Origin: Streptomyces alfalfae
GTDB taxonomy: Bacteria > Actinomycetota > Actinomycetes > Streptomycetales > Streptomycetaceae
Length of the DNA: 64,000 nucleotides
NCBI RefSeq assembly: GCF_004127445.1
Contig: NZ_QEXM01000043.1
Coordinates: forward strand, 496,001 to 560,000
Direction of reading: 5' to 3'
The notes under the pieces were generated by a model that saw only the letters and a program-made list of their open reading frames with translations, had not been told where the DNA came from and searched no databases. This document shows, piece after piece, positions 8,921-17,432 of the stretch. Positions within the stretch are counted from its first letter, which is position 1; each line of letters begins with the position of its first letter. The translations under genes were made by a program, and so were the position numbers.

Positions 8921-11031
8921 GGGGTGCTCTCCTGGAGGGTGGTGCGGTCGCGGGCATGATCGTGTGCCTGGGCCCGCAGACGTGCGGCCCGTCGGCTGAG
9001 CCGCTCGCTGAGAGGGCCTGGTACCGCCTGTGAGCGTGCTTGCTCGTCCAGGGATGTGGCTCGCCGCAGAAGCTGGTGGGCGTGGTCGTCCGTGCGGGCG
9101 ATGTTCGCGCATGCCGGCTGGCAGCGGTCAAGGCTGGGGCTGTCTGTGGGGACCGTGCGGTGGCAGAGGGCGCGGTCTCGTTGGTACACGCACATCAGGA
9201 GGGAGTGGGGGTTGTCGTAGACGGCTAGGGCGGGGTTGTCGAGGATGTCGCGGGCCTGGCGGGGGGTGCGGATGGATCCGGCGAAGGCAGGGCTGTGGGC
9301 GGCCGCCTGGACAGCACGCCGTGCGGCCGGACCGGAGATGCCCGTACCGCCGGCCAGGTCTTCGTTCAGGGTGGTGAGGGTGTCGGCGGTGGCGCGGGCG
9401 GTCTCGATGTCGAGGAGTTCGTGGATGCCGTCGCGGCTGCGTGAGGCGTAGCCGGCGCTGATGCTGGTGCGCAGGTGCCCGTACTGGATGGCGAGGGCGA
9501 CCAGTCCCCCGGGGCGGCGGGCGATGTGCCAGGCCAGGGATCTACGGAACCGGGCCACCGCGATACCTCCGTGCGGATCGTCGGGGATCTGCTCGTGCGG
9601 ACGGCCCAGCTGCCTGGCCGTGGCCGACGCCCAGTGGACGAAGTCATCGGTCCGGGCGCGCAGCCCTTCGTAGCCCAGCGAGGTGCCGTCGCTGGTACGG
9701 ACGTGCTGGAAGGTGTGGGCGGCTGAGTCGAAGAGGAGTCCGCCGGTGGGCACCATCCGTTCCAGAACACGGACTGCGGCGACGACCGGAGGAATCGCCA
9801 CCCAGGGGACATCGCGTAGTTCGCCGGCGGAGTTGTGGTTGCCTTCCTCATCCGAGGAGCCTTTGAAGACCCGTCCGTGGATGAGGTGGCGGCCGGACGG
9901 CGGGTCGGGGCAGCAGCCGGTGCGCAGGGCCATCACTTCGCCGGGCCGCATGCCGGTGAGGTAGGCGATGACGATGAAGCACGCGGTGCCCAGGTGCCGC
10001 ATGAGGGTGCCGGCCTCGGTGTAGTCCAGGGCCGTTGTCCAGGGCGTGCCCTCTACACGGCCGGTGATTGGAACGGCCAGGGGGCAGGGCCCGGGGTGTC
10101 GGCGGACGTACTCCCCCAGGTTCTGCCACCGCTGCGTGGAGGCGAGAGCGTTGATCTGCACGGGCGAGCACCCGGTAACGGCGGCAACGTACCGGGCGCA
10201 GATCAGGGTCTTCCCGAGCATCTGGCGGCTGGGCACCGGGGCACCGCGGGAGGTCAGGTCCTCCAGGTAGCGCTTCAGCGCGGCCTTGGAGGCCGGCGTG
10301 GCCGGGTTAGTTGTTGCCCGTGCGGTCAGGCGGTTGCTCTCCTGCCAGGCTTTGAGGATGTCGTCGGCGAAGTCGTCGACCATGCGCAGCGCCCAGACAA
10401 GCAGCGGGCCCATCGTGGCCGGGGCGATCGGCTCGGTGGTGTTCTCCCCGCGCGATGCCTGGACGGGGAGGTGGTCGTCGATGCCTTCTCGGTCCCACGG
10501 CGGCAGGCCCAGGCCCAGTGGCGCCGGGCTGATCGTGTCGAACGCGCAGAGGCGGGTCAGGGCGCTCAGGGTCTTGGTCATCATGCTCCGACTGGCTCCC
10601 GGCCGGGCGGCCAGATGCCGGGCGTACTGGCTCATGACCGTCGGCGTGCACGTTGCGAGGCCGCCGTCACCGCGGCCGTCCAGCCAGTAGGCAAGGTTGC
10701 GCCATTCCAGGACGGTGGCATAGAGGACGGAGGCACCGATCCGGGAATGCCAGGCGGAGCGCCCCACCAGGAACCAGTCCGGCAGAGCCTGGTTGATCAT
10801 GACCCAGGCGATGAGCCGGAACTCCTCCCGGCTGCGCGGCGGGAACCCTGCCCAGTGCACACTGCGGCGGTCTGCACCCGGGTTCGCGATCAGCGGCTCC
10901 AGCGGCCACACGGCCGCGCCGTAGGCGGCGACCGGACCGCTGTAGCCGTCGACCACCCGCTCGGGCACGATCGCCGGAGTATCCGCGCGGGGAAGAATCG
11001 GATGCGGTCGCGCGGGAGAAGGTGCGCTCAC
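8917..11031 (-). CDS. tyrosine recombinase, third of the transposon's set
   Basis: 704 aa from GTG 11031, which overlaps the previous gene's stop (GTGA). The C-terminal catalytic domain shows the first Arg in YLTGMRPGEVMALRTG, the box II pattern in RFRRSLAWHIARRPGG, and a GH motif plus Tyr in QYGHLRTSISAGYAS. The N-terminal region carries a SAM-like core-binding segment (VMSQYARHLAARPGASRSMM). The region after the catalytic Tyr has Cys residues (LLMCVYQRDRALCH, then CQPACANI), a possible zinc site often present in these large integrases. It is translationally coupled on both sides. Confidence 0.85.
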   Translation of the reverse strand: MSAPSPARPHPILPRADTPAIVPERVVDGYSGPVAAYGAAVWPLEPLIANPGADRRSVHWAGFPPRSREEFRLIAWVMINQALPDWFLVGRSAWHSRIGASVLYATVLEWRNLAYWLDGRGDGGLATCTPTVMSQYARHLAARPGASRSMMTKTLSALTRLCAFDTISPAPLGLGLPPWDREGIDDHLPVQASRGENTTEPIAPATMGPLLVWALRMVDDFADDILKAWQESNRLTARATTNPATPASKAALKRYLEDLTSRGAPVPSRQMLGKTLICARYVAAVTGCSPVQINALASTQRWQNLGEYVRRHPGPCPLAVPITGRVEGTPWTTALDYTEAGTLMRHLGTACFIVIAYLTGMRPGEVMALRTGCCPDPPSGRHLIHGRVFKGSSDEEGNHNSAGELRDVPWVAIPPVVAAVRVLERMVPTGGLLFDSAAHTFQHVRTSDGTSLGYEGLRARTDDFVHWASATARQLGRPHEQIPDDPHGGIAVARFRRSLAWHIARRPGGLVALAIQYGHLRTSISAGYASRSRDGIHELLDIETARATADTLTTLNEDLAGGTGISGPAARRAVQAAAHSPAFAGSIRTPRQARDILDNPALAVYDNPHSLLMCVYQRDRALCHRTVPTDSPSLDRCQPACANIARTDDHAHQLLRRATSLDEQARSQAVPGPLSERLSRRAARLRAQAHDHARDRTTLQESTP

Positions 11032-12779
11032 AGGTCGTAGTCCCCGTTCAGGAGTTGGTCGATAACGGCACGGTCCTCGGCGGTGACACCCGTTCGGGCT
11101 GCGGCCCACACGGCAGGGCCGAGACGGGCCCGCAGGTCTTCCAACCGGGCATGGGCATCGGCCCACCCCGACTCCCACACGGCTTCCTCCACCACTGCGC
11201 GCAGACCGGCCAGGGCCTGGTGCAGATACGTGAGGCGCGGGTGGTGGGCGGGGGTGACCCGTGCGTTCGGGCAGGCGGTGCAGAGCAGGAAGGAGGCCGC
11301 GCAGCTCGGCCCGACCGGAGTGAAGGGACTGCGCGTGTAGTTGGCGCACCCGGTGGTTGCCGTCTCCTGCTCGCCCTCCTCATGCACTTCGGTGAGGCGT
11401 GCAAGGAGCACGGTCCGGTGTGCAGCACGCCAGGCGTCCAGGGCCCCTTCGGCGATCACCGGGATGGCCGCTTGCTGGGCCTGTGGCTCGGGCATGACGT
11501 ACACCCTGTCGTGGGTGTCCTGGCTGTTCTGGCCGTTCTCGCGCCGGTGGAGCACGTTCACGGTGCGGCGCATGCGTCGCATCGGGGAACCAGGCAGTCC
11601 CACCGAGCGGGCCCAGTCCTTGGCGGCCCGGTCCTCGACGCCGAAGCCGAACGGGCCGGTGCGGACCGTGCCAGGGTAGTTCTGCCCATGGTGCGGGGTG
11701 GTCTCGTGCCAGACCAGGATCCGGTCCACCAGGGAACCGCCCTCCTCCAGGGCCGTCCGGGCGGGGGCCGTGGCTTCCAGCGCCTCGGTCAGCAGGCGAC
11801 CGGCGCTGTCCGCCCCGGTGTCGGCGATGTTGCGGCTCTCGAACCGGCCCCGGCCACTGCGTCGCCGCTTCTCCAGAGCGAGCCGGTAGATCAGACCCGC
11901 TTGCCCGCCGGACCCCGGCACCAGCGCCGGCACCGGCACCGGCAGGCCGGAAACGGTGGCCGCGTTCAGGCCGAACTCGGCCACGAAGAGCACGCCGAGC
12001 GCGGCGGCCTCCGTACGACTGAGGAACAGCCTCTTCCACGTGTGCACGGCGCCGGTGCCGCCCAACGCAGCCCGGTAGCGGTACAAGGCCCGCATGCCAC
12101 CACTCTTCAAGGGCTTCTGGGGGACATCACCGGTGCGGGCCAGCACATCCAGGGCCTCACCCAGCAGCCACCGCTCACCACCCGGCGTGACCGCTCCTGC
12201 CCGCCACTGCTCCAGAGTTGCGGTGTTCTCACGGATCCGCAGCAACGCGGATCGGAACGTCCGACGGACCGACGTGCGAATCGTGCGGAACTCCTCCGGC
12301 AGATAGGCCCGCTCCCCTCCGGCCGACCAGGCGAACCGTCTGGCCATCGCCTCACGCACCGGCTGGGGCAACCGCGGGTCCTGCTGCAGCAGCCCGGCCA
12401 CCGCCGAATGCTTGTTGGCACCGTTGGTGCGCGGCTCAAGACTCAGCCGCCAGGTGTTCCAGAGCGCCGCCGTCAGCCCGTCGATGTCCTGCGGGGCGCC
12501 CGGCTGCTCGCCGAGGAAGTACGCGAAGGGGCGGATCATCCACCAGGCGGAATCACTGGTGACCACGCTGTCCCAGCCGCCGCCTGCGCTGCACTTCGCG
12601 GCGAACAGCGCGGCAAGGGAGCGCTGGAACGGGACCGCGATGGGCAGGCTCGCGAAGTCGAACGTGGCAACCCGGCCCTGCCGGTCCACGTGCCGCACCA
12701 CCAGACTCTCCCCTTCGAGGACCAGCGGCCGGTGATGGGCGCCCTCCGGCGACTGCGCCGGCCGGCCGCGGCGGCTCAC
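11028..12779 (-). CDS. divergent tyrosine recombinase, second of the set
   Basis: 583 aa from GTG 12779 (GTGA overlap with the first recombinase). An upstream in-phase extension to 12995 only reads the first gene out of frame. The catalytic region is divergent: the usual Gly-Met-Arg box is FGLNAATVSGLPV, with Asn where Arg is expected. The later MRRMRRTVNVLHRR and HDRVYVMPEPQ segments match where box II and the nucleophile Tyr fall in TnpB-type Tn554 recombinases. A C-terminal Cys cluster (CANYTRSPF; CAASFLLCTACPNARV) may bind zinc. It may be a partner rather than a full catalyst. Confidence 0.75.
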   Translation of the reverse strand: MSRRGRPAQSPEGAHHRPLVLEGESLVVRHVDRQGRVATFDFASLPIAVPFQRSLAALFAAKCSAGGGWDSVVTSDSAWWMIRPFAYFLGEQPGAPQDIDGLTAALWNTWRLSLEPRTNGANKHSAVAGLLQQDPRLPQPVREAMARRFAWSAGGERAYLPEEFRTIRTSVRRTFRSALLRIRENTATLEQWRAGAVTPGGERWLLGEALDVLARTGDVPQKPLKSGGMRALYRYRAALGGTGAVHTWKRLFLSRTEAAALGVLFVAEFGLNAATVSGLPVPVPALVPGSGGQAGLIYRLALEKRRRSGRGRFESRNIADTGADSAGRLLTEALEATAPARTALEEGGSLVDRILVWHETTPHHGQNYPGTVRTGPFGFGVEDRAAKDWARSVGLPGSPMRRMRRTVNVLHRRENGQNSQDTHDRVYVMPEPQAQQAAIPVIAEGALDAWRAAHRTVLLARLTEVHEEGEQETATTGCANYTRSPFTPVGPSCAASFLLCTACPNARVTPAHHPRLTYLHQALAGLRAVVEEAVWESGWADAHARLEDLRARLGPAVWAAARTGVTAEDRAVIDQLLNGDYDL

Positions 12780-14305
12780 CGGGTCACCAGCTTCTCGTCC
12801 AGGTCCTGGATACCCGCGCTCTCCCGCGCCAGACGCGTGAACAGAACCGTCAGCTCCTCCTCGGACACCGGCCCCTCGGCCGGAGTGACATCCGCAAGCA
12901 GAGAACGCAGCTGAAGATCGGCGACCGGCGCCAGATAGACGGCACGGGTGGTCTCCAACTGGGCATGACCGAGCAGGTCCTGCACCATCCGCCACGGATC
13001 CCCGTACAGCAGTCGGAAGTCACGCCGCTCCTGCGGACTCAGGCCCATCCGCCGGTCCATCACATGGTTGAGGACCACAAGCATGCACAGAGCGAAACTG
13101 TGCCGGGCCATATGCGGAGTACAGAACGGCGGAGCCTCCATCACCTGCGACAGCACCCGCGCACACCGCTCGGTCGCCATCCGAAAGACACCCTCCCACG
13201 ACGCCGGACGGAAGGGCAGGCCCCGCTCGCTCAGCCACAGCCACATCGGCTCCGGCCCTCCCGGCCCCTCAACGAGGAACGTCATCCGCTCCTCCACCGT
13301 CGCCTCCGACAAAGACGTCTGCCCCGCCACCCCGTCCTGGTCACGCCAGTGCAGCAGACGCCGTCGATGACCCGTCTGGTGCGTCACCAGCCTCCACGCC
13401 GGAAGCCGCTCGTACCGGCTGGCGGCCTGAGCACGGCGTACAACCCTCGCTCGGGACGACTCCACGTACCCCTCAACCCCGCCCATCACGGCGGCAGAGG
13501 CATAGAACGTACGAGCCCTCCTGGACTTGGTCACCGCCCGCGCCAGCCGCCCCGCGCAGTACCGGCCACCCTCCAGCCAGACCACGGGCACCTCGCACGT
13601 CAGCAGCGACGCGCCTTCGGACAGCCGCACACCAGAGGAGAACAGCAAATCAGCGAACGCCGCGTTCCGGTCCTCCAGCCGGCCACCCCACTCCAACGAG
13701 GGAAGACCATCCGCGCCATGACCCCGCAAACCGACGTCCACCCACCGGCGAAACGCTCGCGGCGTCAACCAACGGACCTCACTGGACCGCGCGTTCTTTG
13801 CCCGCGCTACAGGTACCGACACCACTTCGCCGTACCGGCCGATCACCGACCGCTGCATCACCGGATTCACCGCTACGTGCCCCGTCTGCACCGCCCACTC
13901 GTAGAGCCGTGCCAGCGCCGCCAGCCCGCGGTTCCACCGAGCGCCTCCGACCTTCCGCGGGTTGCGCGGAGATCGTGTCCGCCAGTCCTCGAAGTCCCAC
14001 AGGTCATCCGCCGTTGCGGCACTCCACGTCCGGCCCCGGCCCCAGAGGAAGTCGAAGAACAGGCAGTAGTCGTCGGTGTAGTTCCGCTTCGTCTCCGGCG
14101 AGAGCCGTGCGAACGACGAACGGCACAGGTAAAGGCTCAGCACCGCATCGATCCGGCAGTCCGGCGACAGCAGAATCGGATCACCGGCATGGATCCCCGC
14201 CCGCTCCTCACGAGCTGCGAGATCCTCCCACCCGGCCAGCGCAGGCACCCTCGCCCGCGTCACGCGCCTGTCACGCGGCACCCAGTACGTACGCCATCCA
14301 GGCAC
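12776..14305 (-). CDS. tyrosine recombinase, first of the set (TnpA-like)
   Basis: 509 aa from GTG 14305, with GGTGGAG upstream, starting only about 35 bp inside the right end of the element. Canonical residues are visible: Arg227 in SSGVRLSEG, H398-x2-R401 in HMARHS, GH 446-447 and nucleophile Tyr457 in GHAQLETTRAVYLAP. The N-terminal core-binding domain covers about residues 50-170. Overlaps of 4 nt with the next recombinase show a single transcript running right to left through all four transposition genes. Confidence 0.88.
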   Translation of the reverse strand: MPGWRTYWVPRDRRVTRARVPALAGWEDLAAREERAGIHAGDPILLSPDCRIDAVLSLYLCRSSFARLSPETKRNYTDDYCLFFDFLWGRGRTWSAATADDLWDFEDWRTRSPRNPRKVGGARWNRGLAALARLYEWAVQTGHVAVNPVMQRSVIGRYGEVVSVPVARAKNARSSEVRWLTPRAFRRWVDVGLRGHGADGLPSLEWGGRLEDRNAAFADLLFSSGVRLSEGASLLTCEVPVVWLEGGRYCAGRLARAVTKSRRARTFYASAAVMGGVEGYVESSRARVVRRAQAASRYERLPAWRLVTHQTGHRRRLLHWRDQDGVAGQTSLSEATVEERMTFLVEGPGGPEPMWLWLSERGLPFRPASWEGVFRMATERCARVLSQVMEAPPFCTPHMARHSFALCMLVVLNHVMDRRMGLSPQERRDFRLLYGDPWRMVQDLLGHAQLETTRAVYLAPVADLQLRSLLADVTPAEGPVSEEELTVLFTRLARESAGIQDLDEKLVTR

Positions 14306-14329
14306 TGCTCCACCCCTGCTAGACCCGCT

Positions 14330-14340
14330 TCAACACGCTG
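14330..14340 (-). repeat. right terminal inverted repeat of the transposon
   Basis: TCAACACGCTG, exact inverse of 4088-4098. It lies 24 bp upstream of the first recombinase start, so the promoter of the transposition operon must sit in or very near this end. Confidence 0.65.
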
Positions 14341-14521
14341 ATCCAACAGGGAAGTGATCAGTTGGGACGAGGCGGACTGGGCGGAGCTGGAGGAGAAGGC
14401 CCGCTCCATCACCCGTGCCGGATGGTGGATCGACCAGCGCGACTCCGAAGGTACTGACCTGCTCGAACTCCTCGACGCAGCCACCGAGGCGGACCGCGGG
14501 ACGGAGAACCCGTTCCGCTGA
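14341..14521 (+). pseudogene. 3' part of the gene split by the transposon
   Basis: Open in phase with the upstream fragment once 4088-14340 is removed; ends at TGA 14519-14521. It encodes the charged helical end of the protein (WDEADWAELEEKARSIT; GWWIDQRDSEGTDLL; ATEADRGTENPFR). A GTG at 14354 with CAGGGA just upstream could allow a 55-aa product by itself, but its clean fusion to 3681-4087 makes the fragment explanation better. The palindromic repeat follows 3 bp after the stop. Confidence 0.65.
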
Positions 14522-14523
14522 CG

Positions 14524-14570
14524 GCGGGGCAACATAGCCGGGAAACGCCGGTTAGCCAAACCGGCGTTCC
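14524..14570. repeat. palindromic repeat copy 1 (conserved GGGGCAACATAGC flank)
   Basis: GGGGCAACATAGC (14526-14538) is followed by a hairpin with a perfect 10-bp stem, AACGCCGGTT / AACCGGCGTT, and a loop of about 5 nt. The same flank plus related hairpin occurs at 35146-35190 and 38671-38717. Here it directly follows a stop codon, so it could act as a terminator, but there is no U-tract. It may be a REP-like or MITE-like element. Confidence 0.6.
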
Positions 14571-14621
14571 TCCGGACTATTGATGCTCCCACCCCGACAG
14601 CCATCGCGTGGAAGGAACCGC

Positions 14622-15059
14622 GTGCTCCCTCCGTCCTGGGACCATCAACCCACACCCGTCACCGCCCGCACCCCCGACCCGCTCACTCCCACACGAGATA
14701 TCACCCACGCCCACTTCCAGGCCGGAGACACCGTCGTCGTCCTCAAGGGGGTGGCCGGCGGAGAACTGTGGGGAGACTCCATGCGCATCGTCGCCCCCTC
14801 CTGGCACACCCCCACCGACGAGGACGGATGGCGACTGCGTGACCCCACCGGGGGTGCCCAGTCCTACGTCACCGCTCACCCCCGCTACCTCGTGCACCTC
14901 TCGCGCCGCTGCCCGGACTGCCTGATCTTCCTGCGGGCCATGGAGGACACCCTCCTGCAACGGTTCGCCGGCCGCGACGAGCTGATCGACTGCGGCTGGT
15001 ACACCACCACCGCCCTGGGCCAGCTCGTGCACACCGCAGACACCAAGGGCAGCCGATGA
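14622..15059 (+). CDS. unrecognised island protein with CxxC
   Basis: 145 aa from GTG 14622, with GAAGGAACC upstream; in-phase codons further upstream have no RBS. The central part (HFQAGDTVVVLKGVAGGELW) looks like a small beta-barrel, followed by a CPDC pair (SRRCPDCLIFLRAMED) and a region ending GQLVHTADTKGSR. The stop overlaps the next start (ATGA). It begins a run of co-directional small genes that continues to about 35 kb. Function unknown. Confidence 0.6.
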   Translation: MLPPSWDHQPTPVTARTPDPLTPTRDITHAHFQAGDTVVVLKGVAGGELWGDSMRIVAPSWHTPTDEDGWRLRDPTGGAQSYVTAHPRYLVHLSRRCPDCLIFLRAMEDTLLQRFAGRDELIDCGWYTTTALGQLVHTADTKGSR

Positions 15060-15844
15060 CTCCGCCCACCAACCGCTCCGACCGTGCCGGTGCGCTCCGC
15101 AAGGCCAGGGCCCGAGCCACCGCAACTGCGGACGATCCTTCCTGGCCGCTGCACCTGGCCGAAGACCTCCACGGCATCCGGGCCGACTGGAAAACCTCAG
15201 CCGAGGTGTGCGCGGACGCCGCCTGGGCGGCACGGTCAGCAGGCCGCAGCGTCCTGGGCCTGCTGTCCCCGGAGGATGTCCTCGCAACGAACCGCGATCC
15301 GATCACCACCCGCACCTTGGCGCATCTGTACCTGAGCGCCCTTCGGTTCGACTTCCGCTGCCCCACCCTCCAGCGCCTCGTCGAACAGCTCGCGCAGACC
15401 GCGCGTCAGCCTCTGGACTGCTACACCCGCGCCCTGTACGCCTTCGCGCTGCTTGGCCAGTCCCGCCCCGAGGGCCTAGCAGTCATGGACGAGGTCCTCA
15501 GCGAGGCCGAGGAGCACCCCAAAACGCTGCACGTCCTGCTGCACGGACTGTGGCTCGGACAGAACCTGGACCAAGGCGCGGAACGTCTGCTGGCCCTCAG
15601 CTCCCGGCCGGCCCTCGCCGCCGACAGTGATCCGATCGTCCTGTTCCGCGTGGCGGGTGCCCTGCGCCGGCTGGGCCGGTACGACGAGGGGCTGGGAGCC
15701 ATCGACAGGGCGATCGACTGCCTGCCGCCGGGAGACGTCTCCGTTCACGCCGACCTGGTCCGCGAGCGCTCCCTGATCTGTGCGGCTCGCGACCTTCAGC
15801 AGTACCTGTCGACCATCCGTACGTCGAGCGGGGTGCCGTCATGA
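15056..15844 (+). CDS. TPR-like helical repeat protein
   Basis: 262 aa; ATG 15056 overlaps the preceding stop. The sequence is almost all helical with paired-helix repeats of TPR type: RTLAHLYLSALRFDFRCPTL, DCYTRALYAFALLGQSRPEG, VLFRVAGALRRLGRYDEGLG. TPR proteins act as scaffolds for protein partners; the partner here may be the relaxase-like protein encoded next with a 4-nt overlap, which is inference. No signal peptide or membrane segment is seen. Confidence 0.6.
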   Translation: MTPPTNRSDRAGALRKARARATATADDPSWPLHLAEDLHGIRADWKTSAEVCADAAWAARSAGRSVLGLLSPEDVLATNRDPITTRTLAHLYLSALRFDFRCPTLQRLVEQLAQTARQPLDCYTRALYAFALLGQSRPEGLAVMDEVLSEAEEHPKTLHVLLHGLWLGQNLDQGAERLLALSSRPALAADSDPIVLFRVAGALRRLGRYDEGLGAIDRAIDCLPPGDVSVHADLVRERSLICAARDLQQYLSTIRTSSGVPS

Positions 15845-16689
15845 TGCCTAATGTGCGCGCGCGGACCTACTCGCCGCGCGTACCGCTCGACGAGGCGCTC
15901 GGACGGCCGGCTTGCCCCAACGAGGGCCTGACGGAGCACACCGTCGTCGCCCACTGGCCGGGCCTGGACTCCTACACCCCGGACGACGAGCAGAGAACCT
16001 GGACGTCGAAGGACTGGGCCGAGCACCTCGAAGACCCTTACTTGGAGCATCCGTTCGCTGCCAGCCCGGACGACGACCGGCACGCGATCCTCCACCTCGA
16101 CATCCGGCTCCACCCAGACGACCGGGAGCTGTCCGGCCCCGAGTGGTCCGAAGCCGCCCACCGGCTCGCGCGGGCCGCCGGTATCGAGGTTCCCGGCGCC
16201 GCGGAACACGGTTGTCGTTGGATCGCCGTCCACGCCCAGCCCGGACGCCTGGATCTGATCGTCAACCTGATCCACCTCGACGGCACCTGGCACACCCCGC
16301 CCACCGACATCCTGCAGCGCCTCGCCGGTGAAGCGCGCCGCATCGAGCAGGACCTGAACCTGATCCCTGCCCGCACCGGCCCCACAAATCGGCCCGCTGC
16401 CCGTATGGTCCCCGCTGCTTCCGCGCAGCTCGCGGGCGTCCTCACGCAGCTCGCCGACGAGCAGGCCGGCCCGCTGGCCACGGTCCGCGGACTGGTCGAG
16501 CACACCGCGTACCGGATCGCCCGCCAACCGGGGGCTGCCGGCACGGACACGGCTCACCGTCTGGAGCTGATCGCCCGCCGCCTCCACGGGATTCAGCAGG
16601 ATCTGGACGCCACTGCGGCCCATCTGGCCCAGCCCCGGGCCGCCGCCGCACCGGCCGCGGCCCGGCGCACCGCCCACCGATCCTTGTAG
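15841..16689 (+). CDS. relaxase-like mobilization protein, probably degenerate
   Basis: 282 aa, ATG 15841. The region 75-165 resembles the core of actinomycete relaxases: a strand HAILHLDIRLHPDDRELS, then EWSEAAHRLARAAGIEVPGA, then CRWIAVHAQPGRLDLIVNLI, and a later helix LAGEARRIEQDLNL. In active relaxases the position of GRLDLIVNL carries an HxH metal-binding motif; here the histidines are absent. The C-terminal half is helical. It may be an inactive or accessory mobilization protein that works with the coupling protein at 23324. The similarity is from memory of the family pattern, not a search. Confidence 0.5.
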   Translation: MMPNVRARTYSPRVPLDEALGRPACPNEGLTEHTVVAHWPGLDSYTPDDEQRTWTSKDWAEHLEDPYLEHPFAASPDDDRHAILHLDIRLHPDDRELSGPEWSEAAHRLARAAGIEVPGAAEHGCRWIAVHAQPGRLDLIVNLIHLDGTWHTPPTDILQRLAGEARRIEQDLNLIPARTGPTNRPAARMVPAASAQLAGVLTQLADEQAGPLATVRGLVEHTAYRIARQPGAAGTDTAHRLELIARRLHGIQQDLDATAAHLAQPRAAAAPAAARRTAHRSL

Positions 16690-16702
16690 GAGAAACGTCT
16701 CT

Positions 16703-17407
16703 TTGCCCCGCACCACCGGCCGCTTCCTGGATATCCGCCGTGACCCGCACTCCGACGAGGTCCTCGCCCGCGGGGGCGACGCTGAGGCACACAGCATTCT
16801 CCAGCGCGCGGGATTCATCGCTGTCGTCCGCCTCCACGAGAGCTACTACCGCGCCCCCGCCGGCCTGACCGAGGTCGAGGAGTCCCGTCTCGCCATCGAT
16901 GCCGTAGGGCGCCTGCGGGCCGTCGGGTACCACGTCGACTGCGACGAGCGCTTCGACACCGAAGCCCGCCCCGCCCGCTATCCCACGCTCGGCGCCTCGG
17001 TCTCCCACCTCGCCGAACGCCTGCGCGAGGCCACCGACACCGCCGAGGCAGCCGACATCCTCACCGAACTCACCGCGCCCCACGACGGCATCCTCGCCGG
17101 GTTCAAGGAAACCCTCAGCACCCTGGCGGAGTTCTTCGACGGCCTCGGCGACGCGAGCGATCCGTACACCGCCGGGCGCCTGCGCTACCTCGCCGACGAA
17201 TACGTCCGCATCATCCACTCCGACCTCGCGCACACCCGCGAACAACTGGCCGACCGGCACGCCCCGCACCCCGGCCGCCGCGCCTGCACCGAACAGGTTC
17301 CCGACCACGAGCCCGAACGCTCCGCGGTGTGCGCCTGCCCGCCCCCGCCGCGTGCCCTGCCAGCCCCGGCACCGCCGCCCGTCGGTGCCACCCACCTGCG
17401 CCGCTGA
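16703..17407 (+). CDS. GF-module plus helical-module protein
   Basis: 234 aa from TTG 16703, with AGGAGAAA upstream. Residues about 28-75 hold the GF module (HSILQRAGFIAVVRLHESYY; VGRLRAVGYHVDCDERFD). Residues 90-170 hold a helical module (SHLAERLREATDTAEAADIL; LSTLAEFFDGLGDASDP) also found in the 18188, 19533, 20746 and 28537 products. The C-terminus is a Pro/Ala-rich tail with CAC. No known function; the same two modules recombine in several neighbours. Confidence 0.6.
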   Translation: MPRTTGRFLDIRRDPHSDEVLARGGDAEAHSILQRAGFIAVVRLHESYYRAPAGLTEVEESRLAIDAVGRLRAVGYHVDCDERFDTEARPARYPTLGASVSHLAERLREATDTAEAADILTELTAPHDGILAGFKETLSTLAEFFDGLGDASDPYTAGRLRYLADEYVRIIHSDLAHTREQLADRHAPHPGRRACTEQVPDHEPERSAVCACPPPPRALPAPAPPPVGATHLRR

Positions 17408-17432
17408 TCCCCTGCAACTGCCCAAGGACACC

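Larger units (their letters stand above)
4088..14340. mobile_element. Tn554-like transposon, about 10.25 kb, with catabolic/redox cargo
   Basis: Left end begins CAGCGTGTTGA (4088-4098) and right end is its exact inverse TCAACACGCTG (14330-14340). The right-hand block on the minus strand is three overlapping tyrosine-recombinase genes followed by a small coiled-coil TnpC/DUF6262-like gene, the arrangement of Tn554-family elements. The left-hand block on the plus strand is cargo: TetR regulator, enoyl-CoA hydratase-like, molybdopterin oxidoreductase and thioesterase. No target duplication is visible, as expected for this family. The strongest evidence for the borders is that removing exactly this interval rejoins the flanking gene in frame. 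Confidence 0.75.
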
